Source of the DNA: Clostridia bacterium | Lineage (GTDB): Bacteria; Bacillota; Clostridia; Peptostreptococcales; Acidaminobacteraceae | Assembly (NCBI GenBank): GCA_014859095.1 | Contig: JACUUV010000003.1 | Coordinates: 62,001-126,000, forward strand | DNA length: 64,000 nucleotides | Reading direction: 5' to 3' | Shown: in pieces, positions 25,308-33,064 of the stretch | How the letters are laid out: each line of letters begins with the position of its first letter | Numbering within the stretch: the first letter of the stretch is position 1 | Made by a program: the position numbers and the translations under genes | The notes under the pieces: generated by a model | The model's database searches: none | What the model was told of the DNA's origin: nothing | What the model saw: the letters and a program-made list of their open reading frames with translations, nothing else

Positions 25308-26642
25308 TCATGGTTTGGCATACTTTGTTCGCTCAAGATAGGCTTTTATGACTTTTTCGTGCCCGTTTTCAGATGGACTGTAATATCTTTTTTCAGAGAT
25401 TCGATCGGGCAGATATTGCTGTTTGACGTAGTTTTTATCAAAATCATGTGGATATCTGTATCTTTCCATTTTATCAGTGGCGCCATATTGTCTCTCAAGT
25501 TTGAGCGATGTCCCATCCTTGAGATAATAAGGCATTGTACCGGTTTCCATGGTGGCGATATCGTTCATGACCTCGTTGATGCCCATATAGGACGCATTGG
25601 ATTTTGGGGCGGTGGCCACATATGAAGCCGCTTGTGCGAGCAGTATCCTGCCTTCAGGCATCCCTATGAAATCCACAGCCTGTGCGGCGCTGTTCGCCAC
25701 AACCAAAGCCATCGGATCTGCGTTGCCTACATCTTCAGATGCGCAAATGACAATCCTTCTTGCAATGAATCTCGGATCTTCTCCACCGTAAATCATCTTG
25801 CCGAGATAAAACAGTGCGGCGTCCGGATCGGATCCACGCATGCTTTTGATGAATGCCGAGGTGATGTCATAGTGGTTGTCTCCGCCCTTGTCATAGGGTG
25901 TATGCTTCATCTGCATGCACTCGTCGACATCGTCAAAAGTGATGACGAGCTCCTCTGAAAGGTCTGCTTTTGAAAGAACTGATAGTTCGAGAATATTGAG
26001 GGCTCGTCTGGCATCACCTGATGACATTTCTGCGATATATAGAAGAACTTCCTCAGATATCTTGACACTCAAACCTCCGAGACCTTTTTGATCATCCTTT
26101 AAAGCCCGAAGCATGATACTCATAAGGTTGTCCACCGTCAGCTTCTCCATCCTGAAGACAGATGATCTGGAGATCAAAGCACCATTCACTTCAAAATACG
26201 GATTTTCTGTTGTCGCTCCAATAAGTATGATGGTCCCATCCTCGACAAATGGAAGCAAAGCATCTTGTTGGCTTTTGTTGAATCTATGGATCTCATCTAT
26301 AAAAAGGAGCGTCCTCTTTTGATACATTGCCAAATTGTCTTTTGCGACCTGAACCATCTCGCGGATGTCTTTGACGCCAGCTGTGACAGCATTGAGGCTC
26401 ATAAAGGCGGCCTCTGTGGTCTTGGCGATGATTTTGGCCAGTGACGTCTTGCCACTGCCTGGAGGACCATATAGTAGTATGGAACCCAAACGGTCTGTTT
26501 TGATGAGCTTGGTCAACAATTTTTCACTACCCAAGATTTTTTCTTGTCCGAAAAAGTCATCCAATGACTCCGGTTTCATTCGCTCAGCAAGGGGAGCTTG
26601 ATTCTCAAGTTGTTTTTGAGCGAGCATTTCAAACATATCCAT
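25308..26642 (-). CDS. rarA: Replication-associated recombination protein A (MgsA/RarA)
   Basis: A 444-residue AAA+ ATPase acting at stalled forks, homologous to yeast Mgs1 and human WRNIP1. It carries Walker [14 protein letters not shown], Walker [19 protein letters not shown], sensor 1 [13 protein letters not shown] and a C-terminal tetramerisation domain ([18 protein letters not shown]). The length is normal. It starts five bases after the GntR gene stop, so the regulator and rarA are probably cotranscribed. Its relation to the downstream pilus genes is positional only. Confidence 0.95.
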   Translation of the reverse strand: MDMFEMLAQKQLENQAPLAERMKPESLDDFFGQEKILGSEKLLTKLIKTDRLGSILLYGPPGSGKTSLAKIIAKTTEAAFMSLNAVTAGVKDIREMVQVAKDNLAMYQKRTLLFIDEIHRFNKSQQDALLPFVEDGTIILIGATTENPYFEVNGALISRSSVFRMEKLTVDNLMSIMLRALKDDQKGLGGLSVKISEEVLLYIAEMSSGDARRALNILELSVLSKADLSEELVITFDDVDECMQMKHTPYDKGGDNHYDITSAFIKSMRGSDPDAALFYLGKMIYGGEDPRFIARRIVICASEDVGNADPMALVVANSAAQAVDFIGMPEGRILLAQAASYVATAPKSNASYMGINEVMNDIATMETGTMPYYLKDGTSLKLERQYGATDKMERYRYPHDFDKNYVKQQYLPDRISEKRYYSPSENGHEKVIKAYLERTKYAKP

Positions 26643-26646
26643 AATA

Positions 26647-27297
26647 TTACGCCTCTTCCATTTGTATCAAAATCAAATCCAGCATACTGCTTACCGCAGC
26701 AACAGTTTGATCTTTGTCACCATTTATTATGGCATCCACATATTTCGAATAATAATCTTTGACAGATGAGTTGTACTGAACCTGAAATTCACCAATCAGA
26801 CGGCGCAATCCATCATCGACTATTTTCGCCATTCTGTACCCAAATTGCATTTCCAGTTTTAAAAAAATGGTCTCACTAACATCACACATTTTAAAAATAA
26901 GCTGATTCACGGTCAATATGTTGTGATTTTCAATCCAGCTTGATCTTTCTTCTTTACCAAAAAGATGTAAGTGATCGACCGCATCCGCATGAACACGCTT
27001 TGCCCATTTTATAACTTCCCTTTTTTCGCCTGCAATCAATATATAATCAAGTCCGAGTGGATCCGTGCTGAGTCCTGGCGTATGAGAGACAAAGGTGCCT
27101 ATGCCTCGCCTTACCTCGAGGACATTTTGGCTGATCAATATCTTGATTGCCTCCCTCAGGGTGGCTCTTGAAATGCCGAGCTCTTCTGAGAGTTCCATTT
27201 CGTTGGGCATCTGGTCTCCAATTTTGTAAAACCCTCCCACTATGGATTTTCCGATGTTTTCAGCGATTTTTTCAGACAAAATTTGTTTCTGGACCAT
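26647..27297 (-). CDS. GntR/FadR family transcriptional regulator
   Basis: A 216-residue regulator with an N-terminal winged helix of GntR type (IGKSIVGGFYKIGDQMPNEMELSEELGISRATLREAIKIL...VRRGIGTFV) and a helical C-terminal FCD-like ligand domain. FadR-type members sense organic acids. The ligand and targets are unknown. AGGTGG precedes the ATG. It is divergent from the plus-strand hypothetical at 27433, which is a candidate target through the 135-bp shared intergenic region. Confidence 0.85.
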   Translation of the reverse strand: MVQKQILSEKIAENIGKSIVGGFYKIGDQMPNEMELSEELGISRATLREAIKILISQNVLEVRRGIGTFVSHTPGLSTDPLGLDYILIAGEKREVIKWAKRVHADAVDHLHLFGKEERSSWIENHNILTVNQLIFKMCDVSETIFLKLEMQFGYRMAKIVDDGLRRLIGEFQVQYNSSVKDYYSKYVDAIINGDKDQTVAAVSSMLDLILIQMEEA

Positions 27298-27432
27298 ACT
27301 CCACCTTCTTCTTTCCTTATTTGACCAAAAGCCATAAAGATTTCACGAATAAATGCCGATAAACTTAAATGCAAGGATGCAACTTAGAAGTTCACTTCAT
27401 TTTATCACGTTTGTCTTCAAGGAGGAATACTT

Positions 27433-28014
27433 ATGGACATAAAACAACTTGGCAAATCTATGGAACATGCGAACATTCAGCCACATTCAAATTCAGCCCA
27501 CAATCGGTTCGGTGGAGTCCAAAACGAATCACAGGTGAATGCACCTGTCGATGAACTCACTTTGGGCAACAAAGGACAGGAAGATTTCGGCACATATAAA
27601 ATCGACACCAAAAAACTCGCACAAATCAAACAGGAATTCCATAAAAATACCGAATCATTCAGGGTCATGGTCAGATCCATGATCGAAAAGCAAGGCGGTA
27701 ATGTTGGTGAAATACTTAAAGCACTGGCAAATGGTGAGGAAGTCACTATTACAGTCGATGCTGAAACCAAACAAAGCGCTCAGGAAGCCATATCCGAAGA
27801 CGGCTATTGGGGCGTGAACCAAACATCTGAACGAATTCTGGAGTTTGCAAAAACGATATCAGGAGGCGACAAATCCAAAATAGATCCCTTGATCAATGCT
27901 TTCAAAGAAGGTTTTGAGGCTGCGAAAGAGGCGTTTGGAGGTACACTTCCAGAAATATCACAGAAGACTTTTGACAAGGTCATGGAAGGCTTCGAGGCTT
28001 GGAAAGCGGAATAA
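27433..28014 (+). CDS. Hypothetical protein
   Basis: A 193-residue soluble protein with no signal peptide or transmembrane helix. The N-terminal 60 residues are polar and likely disordered (His/Asn/Gln-rich). The middle contains KIDTKKLAQIKQEFHKN and a VTITVDAETKQSAQEAI segment. The C-terminal 70 residues are amphipathic helices (SERILEFAKTISGGD, FKEGFEAAKEAFGG), vaguely like the C-terminus of DUF5610-type proteins; this resemblance is from memory and weak. The start has an excellent AAGGAGG seven bases upstream, which argues it is truly expressed. It ends just before a long palindrome. Confidence 0.7.
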   Translation: MDIKQLGKSMEHANIQPHSNSAHNRFGGVQNESQVNAPVDELTLGNKGQEDFGTYKIDTKKLAQIKQEFHKNTESFRVMVRSMIEKQGGNVGEILKALANGEEVTITVDAETKQSAQEAISEDGYWGVNQTSERILEFAKTISGGDKSKIDPLINAFKEGFEAAKEAFGGTLPEISQKTFDKVMEGFEAWKAE

Positions 28015-28027
28015 TTCAAAGGAAAAA

Positions 28028-28120
28028 CAAATGGGGACAGGTCCAAATTGGTGAAAATGGGGACGGGTCTGAATTGGTATCTAGCTTTGCTAGGTACCAA
28101 TTTGGACCTGTCCCCATTTG
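28028..28120. repeat. Long imperfect palindrome, REPIN-like, copy 1
   Basis: A perfect 25-bp inverted repeat forms the outer arms (28028-28052 and 28096-28120), built on the unit AATGGGGACAGGTC. A second internal copy of the left unit (AATGGGGACGGGTC) forms a nested hairpin with core TAGCTTTGCTA. The element sits between two convergent genes and may also terminate transcription. A related element lies at 30453-30544. Confidence 0.9.
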
Positions 28121-28137
28121 TTTAACATTTATTTTCA

Positions 28138-29208
28138 TTATTCAGATTTCACCTTCACAGGAAACAACATTTTAACTGCGAACTGCTTATCGTTTTCATA
28201 AAACTTTACTTTGCCTCCGACGCTTTGAACCACATGCTGGACAAATTTGCCTTGGCTTTCAACTGTGCTTTTGAACGACTCTGTGACCTCGCATTCCACT
28301 TCAAGCATCACGACCACAATATTTTTATCGGGGTGTTGTTTTATGAATATCTTGACCGGTTTTGATTCCTTGGATATGATCCAATCCAGTATATCTGTGA
28401 ACACATTGGTCAACAGCTTGAAGTTGTCCATGAACATAATTTCTTGCGATGTTTCCTCGACTTCGACCAATACATCGTTGCAGCCGATCTCACTCAGCCT
28501 TTTTTGTAGCGCATGTTTGATATCGTAGATATCAAACGCTTTAAACACTTGCTTTCCAAAATCGAAAATCCGATTCAGATAATACACTCTATTCTTGACT
28601 TGTTCCAAAGTCTTTTTCTTCATCTCTTCAAATCGGTCGTCTTCCTGAAGCGCATTGATTTCCTGCAGCGTCAACAGATTATGATAATTGTAGGCTTTGA
28701 TGAGCTCTTCATAAAGGCGTGACATATAGTCCGATTTCTCGTAACTTTCCACCAACATCTTGTTGAATATCTTGTTTTTTTGTTCTTGGGACCTGAAACT
28801 GTCTCCCATGATTTTTCTTTCTTCATAGATTTCAATCGCTTCCCTGAGGTAGACCTTGATCTCATTTTCTATGTCCCAAGGTTTTGTCAAAAACTTATAG
28901 ATATCGACTTTGTTGACCGTCGCTAAAATCTGAGGCATTTGCGTATAGCCGGTGAGCACCAGCTTGACTGTATCAGGACTGATCTCATTGATCTTGTCGA
29001 GCAATTCAAGACCTGTCATTCCAGGCATTCTCATATCTGTCAGAACAACACTGATCTCACCTTCCTCTGAAAACACCTGAAGTGCGTCAGCACCAGAGCT
29101 GGCGAATCGCATTTTATACGGCTCGTTTCTCAAATCCCGTTTCAGAGCCTTGAGTATGTTCATTTCATCATCTACAATCAATACAGTATACTTCTCATAA
29201 TCAACCAT
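28138..29208 (-). CDS. Response regulator with degenerate histidine-kinase-like C-terminus
   Basis: The N-terminal 125 residues are a receiver domain (LIVDDEMNIL, VVLTDMRMPGMTG with the phosphorylatable Asp, LVLTGY, FLTKPWD). A helical linker follows (about 130-230). The last 120 residues resemble a HATPase fold. An N-box-like NVFTDILDWIIS and a final GKFVQHVVQSVGGKVKF are visible, but the ATP-binding glycine motifs are absent and so is an H-box. It is probably a phosphorelay or protein-interaction output, not an active kinase. It is cotranscribed with the REC-HDOD gene 14 bases upstream. Confidence 0.8.
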   Translation of the reverse strand: MVDYEKYTVLIVDDEMNILKALKRDLRNEPYKMRFASSGADALQVFSEEGEISVVLTDMRMPGMTGLELLDKINEISPDTVKLVLTGYTQMPQILATVNKVDIYKFLTKPWDIENEIKVYLREAIEIYEERKIMGDSFRSQEQKNKIFNKMLVESYEKSDYMSRLYEELIKAYNYHNLLTLQEINALQEDDRFEEMKKKTLEQVKNRVYYLNRIFDFGKQVFKAFDIYDIKHALQKRLSEIGCNDVLVEVEETSQEIMFMDNFKLLTNVFTDILDWIISKESKPVKIFIKQHPDKNIVVVMLEVECEVTESFKSTVESQGKFVQHVVQSVGGKVKFYENDKQFAVKMLFPVKVKSE

Positions 29209-29222
29209 AATTCACCTTCCGA

Positions 29223-30392
29223 CTATTGGGAGCGTTCCAACTCATACTTCTTTTCTATTGTATCAAAATAATCATCTTCTATACCAAGTATTTTTTGGGA
29301 AGTCTTATAACTTTCAAGTCTAAGCGCACAATCTCCGCTATCAATTTGGGAGGCTATACACATCAGGGCCACAAGTTCCTTGTTGAGGATGTCCGGATTA
29401 CCAGGGTCATGATGATACATGGTCATCTCAATGATATCGAGCGGAAATGCCCACCAATTCAAGAAATAGCCACCCAAGGTGCTATGATCGATTTCATAGT
29501 GTTCAATTTCACGGGCTAAAAGCTCATCGGTATTGTCTTTGCTTTGCAAAACTTTGTCAAAATATGAACTCCCGAAAATTTGAAGCATGATTATTTTACC
29601 AATGTCATGCATCAGACCGGCTGTGCCTATAACAGATGGAATCTTCTTATTGAAATATTTCTCATATATTTCCTGAAATATTTTATTGGTCTGTGTCGAA
29701 TGCGACCAAATGGTAGCGCTCTTTTCAAAATACTTGATTTTGAAATTCGATATTTCATAGGTCAGTATGATTTGCTTGAGATTGTTGAGCCCGATATACA
29801 TGATCGCTTGCTGAAGGTTTCCTGTTCTGGCCGCATAAAAGGCAGAATTGGAGATTCTAAGGATATTTGCGGCAATTGCGGGGTCTTTTTCAATCATTTC
29901 AGATATCTCTTCAATGCTGTCATCCTTTTGGATGGCCATGGAGACTTCACTGAAAAGACGTGGAATGGTCTTGATTTGTTCAAATTTATGCACAACTTCA
30001 AAGAGGTTCACATCTTTCAGTTTTTCTTCGAGTAAAAACATCTTTCTGATGTATTCAATCAGCTCTTCGTTCTTCCAAGGTTTGTAAAAATACTGTTTGG
30101 CGAGATTCTTACCGACCGCTTCGGTGATGCTCCTGGTTGAGGCGTATCCGCTCAGTGCAACCCTGATCGTGTCAGGAGAAGCCTGTTTGAAAAGTTTTAG
30201 AACTCTAAGGCCGTCGAACTCTGGCATCTTGATGTCTGTAATGAGCATGTTGATCTTGTCGACCTCAAATAATACTTTAACTGCTTCTTTTATGTTTTGG
30301 GCATAATAACATTCAAATTCAAGGTTTCTGAAAAGTCTTTTTAGGGCATTCAAAATATTGACTTCGTCATCTACAAATAAGATAGTTTTCAA
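29223..30392 (-). CDS. Response regulator with HDOD output domain
   Basis: A 389-residue protein with an N-terminal receiver (LFVDDEVNIL, MLITDIKMPEFDG, VALSGYAST, FYKPWKNEE). A HDOD domain follows (about 130-330; IPRLFSEVSMAIQKDDSI, ILRISNSAFYAAR, TAGLMHDIGKIIMLQIFG). HDOD proteins of this class often feed into motility, c-di-GMP or stress signalling. The start is a TTG seven bases after AAGGAGG. No histidine kinase is present in this window. It is the first gene of a two-gene unit bounded by the two palindromic repeats. Confidence 0.9.
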   Translation of the reverse strand: MKTILFVDDEVNILNALKRLFRNLEFECYYAQNIKEAVKVLFEVDKINMLITDIKMPEFDGLRVLKLFKQASPDTIRVALSGYASTRSITEAVGKNLAKQYFYKPWKNEELIEYIRKMFLLEEKLKDVNLFEVVHKFEQIKTIPRLFSEVSMAIQKDDSIEEISEMIEKDPAIAANILRISNSAFYAARTGNLQQAIMYIGLNNLKQIILTYEISNFKIKYFEKSATIWSHSTQTNKIFQEIYEKYFNKKIPSVIGTAGLMHDIGKIIMLQIFGSSYFDKVLQSKDNTDELLAREIEHYEIDHSTLGGYFLNWWAFPLDIIEMTMYHHDPGNPDILNKELVALMCIASQIDSGDCALRLESYKTSQKILGIEDDYFDTIEKKYELERSQ

Positions 30393-30452
30393 AGGGACCT
30401 CCTTAAGGTGTTTTTGATATTATACCCTAAGGCGTGGTTATAAACTCATAAA

Positions 30453-30544
30453 AATGGGGACGGGAAACAAATGGGGACAGGTCTTAATCGGTACCTAGCT
30501 TTGCAAGGTACCGATTAAGACCTGTCCCCATTCACCGTCCCCAA
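30453..30544. repeat. Long palindrome, REPIN-like, copy 2
   Basis: A perfect 27-bp inverted repeat (30470-30496 and 30506-30532) again built on AATGGGGACAGGTC, with core TAGCTTTGCAA. Outer flanks ATGGGGACGG and CCGTCCCCA extend the symmetry. It lies between the 3' end of the ornithine racemase gene and the start of the HDOD regulator, so it may also end the ornithine transcript. Confidence 0.9.
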
Positions 30545-30547
30545 TCG

Positions 30548-31606
30548 TCATTCAGTAACTTTATCCACATAATGCGAAGTGAACAGTCTCAGCATCGCAC
30601 CATAATCCATTCTGAATTTGACCACATCACCAACTGAATAACCAGCAGTCACATGAGTCAAATCCAAAATCATATGGTCACTGGAAGCGCCGATGATTTC
30701 AATTTTTTCATCAAAAGGCACGAGTCCCGATGGTTCCACATCTTGACGTCCAATGGCGACAATGGCGCGTTTCATCTGTCCTTTGTCTTCAAAAGTCGGT
30801 TTGTTGCCGAATGCGTCCATCCCGATTTCGCCTCTTGGAATCGATGATTTTTCTTTAAGTTCAATGATTTTCGCCTCTAAAACAAAAACATCGTCATGCG
30901 TTCCTGGGATTTGATCACCATAGGCAGTTTCTCTGCCAAGGACAATCGCCTCACCCACTCTGAGTTGGTTGATTCGCCCCGGCATATCGCCTCTCTCCAG
31001 TAAATATAGACTGCTGGAGTTGCCTCCTGAAACGGCTTTGAGAGCGATGCCATATTTGGTTTCGATATCACTCGATATCTGGCTCAACTCACCCAAATTC
31101 AACGGGTTCGGAATAACACCACCATAACAAGTCAGGTTGACGCCTATACCTTCAAGTTCCAGGTTTTTAAGTTTTAAGATCTCAGATACTATTTCATCCA
31201 CCTGTTCTGGTAGAATACCTTCTCTGAGATCGCCGAGGTCTATCATGAGAATAACCCCGTGTTTTTTCCCGATGCCTTCAGCGGCTTCATTAAGCAATCT
31301 CATGGTGGATAACTCTGAATTAAGACTCACATCGGCATACTTCACGACTTGATCCGCTTCAGAGCCCATAGGCAATCTGAGCAACATCTTCGGCACATCG
31401 AGGTCTTTCATCAGGATTAGATTTTCCACTCTCGAATCTGCGATTCCAACCACTCCAGCTTTGATACTTACCTCTGCGAGTTCCTTGATGCCACAATATA
31501 CTTTCGTCACCGCATAGACATTTATGCCTTGCTTTCTGGCTATGTCAACAACGACTTTTGAATTTTCATACAACTTTTTCCTATTGATGACCACTCTCGG
31601 ATACAT
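30548..31606 (-). CDS. orr: Ornithine racemase (PLP-dependent)
   Basis: Interconverts L- and D-ornithine, supplying the D-isomer used by ornithine 4,5-aminomutase. The 352-residue alanine-racemase-fold III protein has the PLP lysine near the N-terminus (VYAVTKVYCG), KMLLRLPMGSEAD, and the phosphate-binding GGNSSSLYLL with LRVGEAIVLGRE. The start is the ATG at 31606 (MYPRVVINRK) five bases after GGAGG; the track includes the ribosome site as codons. It is the last gene of the ornithine cluster and overlaps no neighbour. The family also contains alanine and other amino-acid racemases, so context decides the name. Confidence 0.9.
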   Translation of the reverse strand: MYPRVVINRKKLYENSKVVVDIARKQGINVYAVTKVYCGIKELAEVSIKAGVVGIADSRVENLILMKDLDVPKMLLRLPMGSEADQVVKYADVSLNSELSTMRLLNEAAEGIGKKHGVILMIDLGDLREGILPEQVDEIVSEILKLKNLELEGIGVNLTCYGGVIPNPLNLGELSQISSDIETKYGIALKAVSGGNSSSLYLLERGDMPGRINQLRVGEAIVLGRETAYGDQIPGTHDDVFVLEAKIIELKEKSSIPRGEIGMDAFGNKPTFEDKGQMKRAIVAIGRQDVEPSGLVPFDEKIEIIGASSDHMILDLTHVTAGYSVGDVVKFRMDYGAMLRLFTSHYVDKVTE

Positions 31607-31618
31607 GTTCCCCTCCAT

Positions 31619-32998
31619 CTACAATTCAATCAATCCCAATGATTTCTTAAGCAACTTGAGGGCAGATTCCTTATGTTCGATGGAAAGCACCCCTAGAGAA
31701 GCCATTATATAGTCATTGTCGATAAGTATTTCCACGTCTTCGTTCGGAAGCAGTTTGTCGCCCAATATATTCTTGGTGATTTCTCTAAGCAATGCAACAC
31801 GGTTAGGTAGTCTCGTACATGCACCACCGGTTCCGACGATATACTTGACGCTTGTCAAATCCTTGCCTTCAGCGTAAGATTTTTTGCCTCCACCACCATA
31901 CATGACCCTGAATCCTCCGGCATGTCGATTGGCGGACGTGATGATCGCCTCTTTTGTAAGACGTTCGACGAAATCGATTTGAAGCTGATCAGTCGGTATT
32001 GGCACGTGATTTTCAATGAGTTCATGCACAACTTCATCCGGCAAGTTGAGATCCGATGTCAATTTTTCACGGCCAATCATCTCTACTATATTGCGCATAT
32101 TCACATAAACTCCAAGATCGCCTTCCACAGTTCTTTTTGCAACAGGTTCAGGACTGATCAAAACTCTCGAGACTTCTTCACTACCCTCAGTCACCGAGTG
32201 AATATCAGTAGTCGCACCACCGACGTCCACAGTCATCAAATCTCCCAAATCTTCCTTTAGAAGTTTCGACGCCTCCATAACCGCGCCTGGTGTCGGTATG
32301 ATTGTTCCTGTGACCATTTCACGAATATGTTCCATACCAGGAGCATGAACGATATGTTCCTCAAAAATATCCTGCAGAACTTTTCTTGACGGTTCGACAT
32401 TGAGTAGATCGATTTTCGGATAGACGTTTTCCACCACAAAAAGCCATTCGGCCTTCCCCGCATCTTCAAAGATCATACGGATATCATCCTGATTGTCGAT
32501 ATTGCCAGCATAGAGCACCGGAACATCGAAATCCAGTTCGACAATTTTCTCAGCATTATAAAGTGCAGTATCCCGTTCACCATAATCCACACCACCGGCG
32601 ATCATTATGATGTTGGGTCTTATTTTTTCAATTTTTTTCATATCGGAAGGTCTGAGTCTGCCCGCCGTCACGAGATGTATATTTGCGCCCGCACCTAGAG
32701 CAGCTTCTTTGGCGGCTTTGGCTGTCATGTCATAAACCAGGCCATGAACGGTCATTTTCAGACCGCCCGCAGCACTGCTTGTCGCCAAAAGTTTGCCATA
32801 CTCGATTGAATCCCAATTCTTTTTATTTTGAAGATGATCAATGGCCGTATGAAGACCGATTGTGACATCACCTTCTTTTACCGTAGTCGGAGATTGTCCC
32901 TGTCCGATAAAAACAGGAAAATCCGTGTCTATACCATTAAACGCGTTGACGACAGTAGTCGTACTTCCGATTTCAGCAACCAATAGATCTACTTTCAT
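31619..32998 (-). CDS. MutL/GlmL-like ATPase of the ornithine aminomutase cluster
   Basis: A 459-residue ASKHA-type ATPase (VAEIGSTTTVVNAF, IGQGQSPTTVKEGDV, TVDVGGATTDIHSV, GTGGACTRLPNR) of the glutamate-mutase-associated MutL/GlmL family, related to reactivases of B12 enzymes. Here it lies between oraE and orr, as seen in clostridial ornithine clusters. I infer a chaperone or reactivation role for the OraS-OraE aminomutase, which loses its cobalamin cofactor by inactivation. The start at 32998 (MKVDLLVAEIG) follows GAGG, which is itself in a hairpin. No separate small subunit is visible. Confidence 0.85.
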   Translation of the reverse strand: MKVDLLVAEIGSTTTVVNAFNGIDTDFPVFIGQGQSPTTVKEGDVTIGLHTAIDHLQNKKNWDSIEYGKLLATSSAAGGLKMTVHGLVYDMTAKAAKEAALGAGANIHLVTAGRLRPSDMKKIEKIRPNIIMIAGGVDYGERDTALYNAEKIVELDFDVPVLYAGNIDNQDDIRMIFEDAGKAEWLFVVENVYPKIDLLNVEPSRKVLQDIFEEHIVHAPGMEHIREMVTGTIIPTPGAVMEASKLLKEDLGDLMTVDVGGATTDIHSVTEGSEEVSRVLISPEPVAKRTVEGDLGVYVNMRNIVEMIGREKLTSDLNLPDEVVHELIENHVPIPTDQLQIDFVERLTKEAIITSANRHAGGFRVMYGGGGKKSYAEGKDLTSVKYIVGTGGACTRLPNRVALLREITKNILGDKLLPNEDVEILIDNDYIMASLGVLSIEHKESALKLLKKSLGLIEL

Positions 32999-33002
32999 AT
33001 CT

Positions 33003-33025
33003 TTAACCTCACTCCGAGTGGTTAA
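33003..33025 (-). promoter_or_regulatory. Hairpin masking the ribosome site of the MutL-like gene
   Basis: On the minus strand TTAACC-ACT pairs with AGT-GA-GGTTAA, a nine-pair stem with a two-base bulge. The right arm contains the GAGGTTAA Shine-Dalgarno site of the next gene. This could lower translation unless the upstream gene is being translated or the hairpin is opened. Confidence 0.55.
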
Positions 33026-33052
33026 AAAGAGGGTGCGATTGCATCCCTCTTT
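33026..33052 (-). terminator. Intra-operon terminator or attenuator after oraE
   Basis: The minus strand gives an 11-bp hairpin (AAAGAGGG-A-TGC pairing with GCA-CCCTCTTT, one bulge, loop AATC) immediately followed by TTTTT. It lies 12 bases after the oraE stop and before the MutL-like gene, so it should reduce expression of the last two genes of the operon. Confidence 0.75.
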
Positions 33053-33064
33053 CATGTGTTATAA

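Noticed and set aside
28028-30544. CRISPR array or insertion sequence ends
   Set aside because: There are only two copies, each a hairpin 2.3 kb apart, with no regular spacers, no cas genes and no transposase between them.
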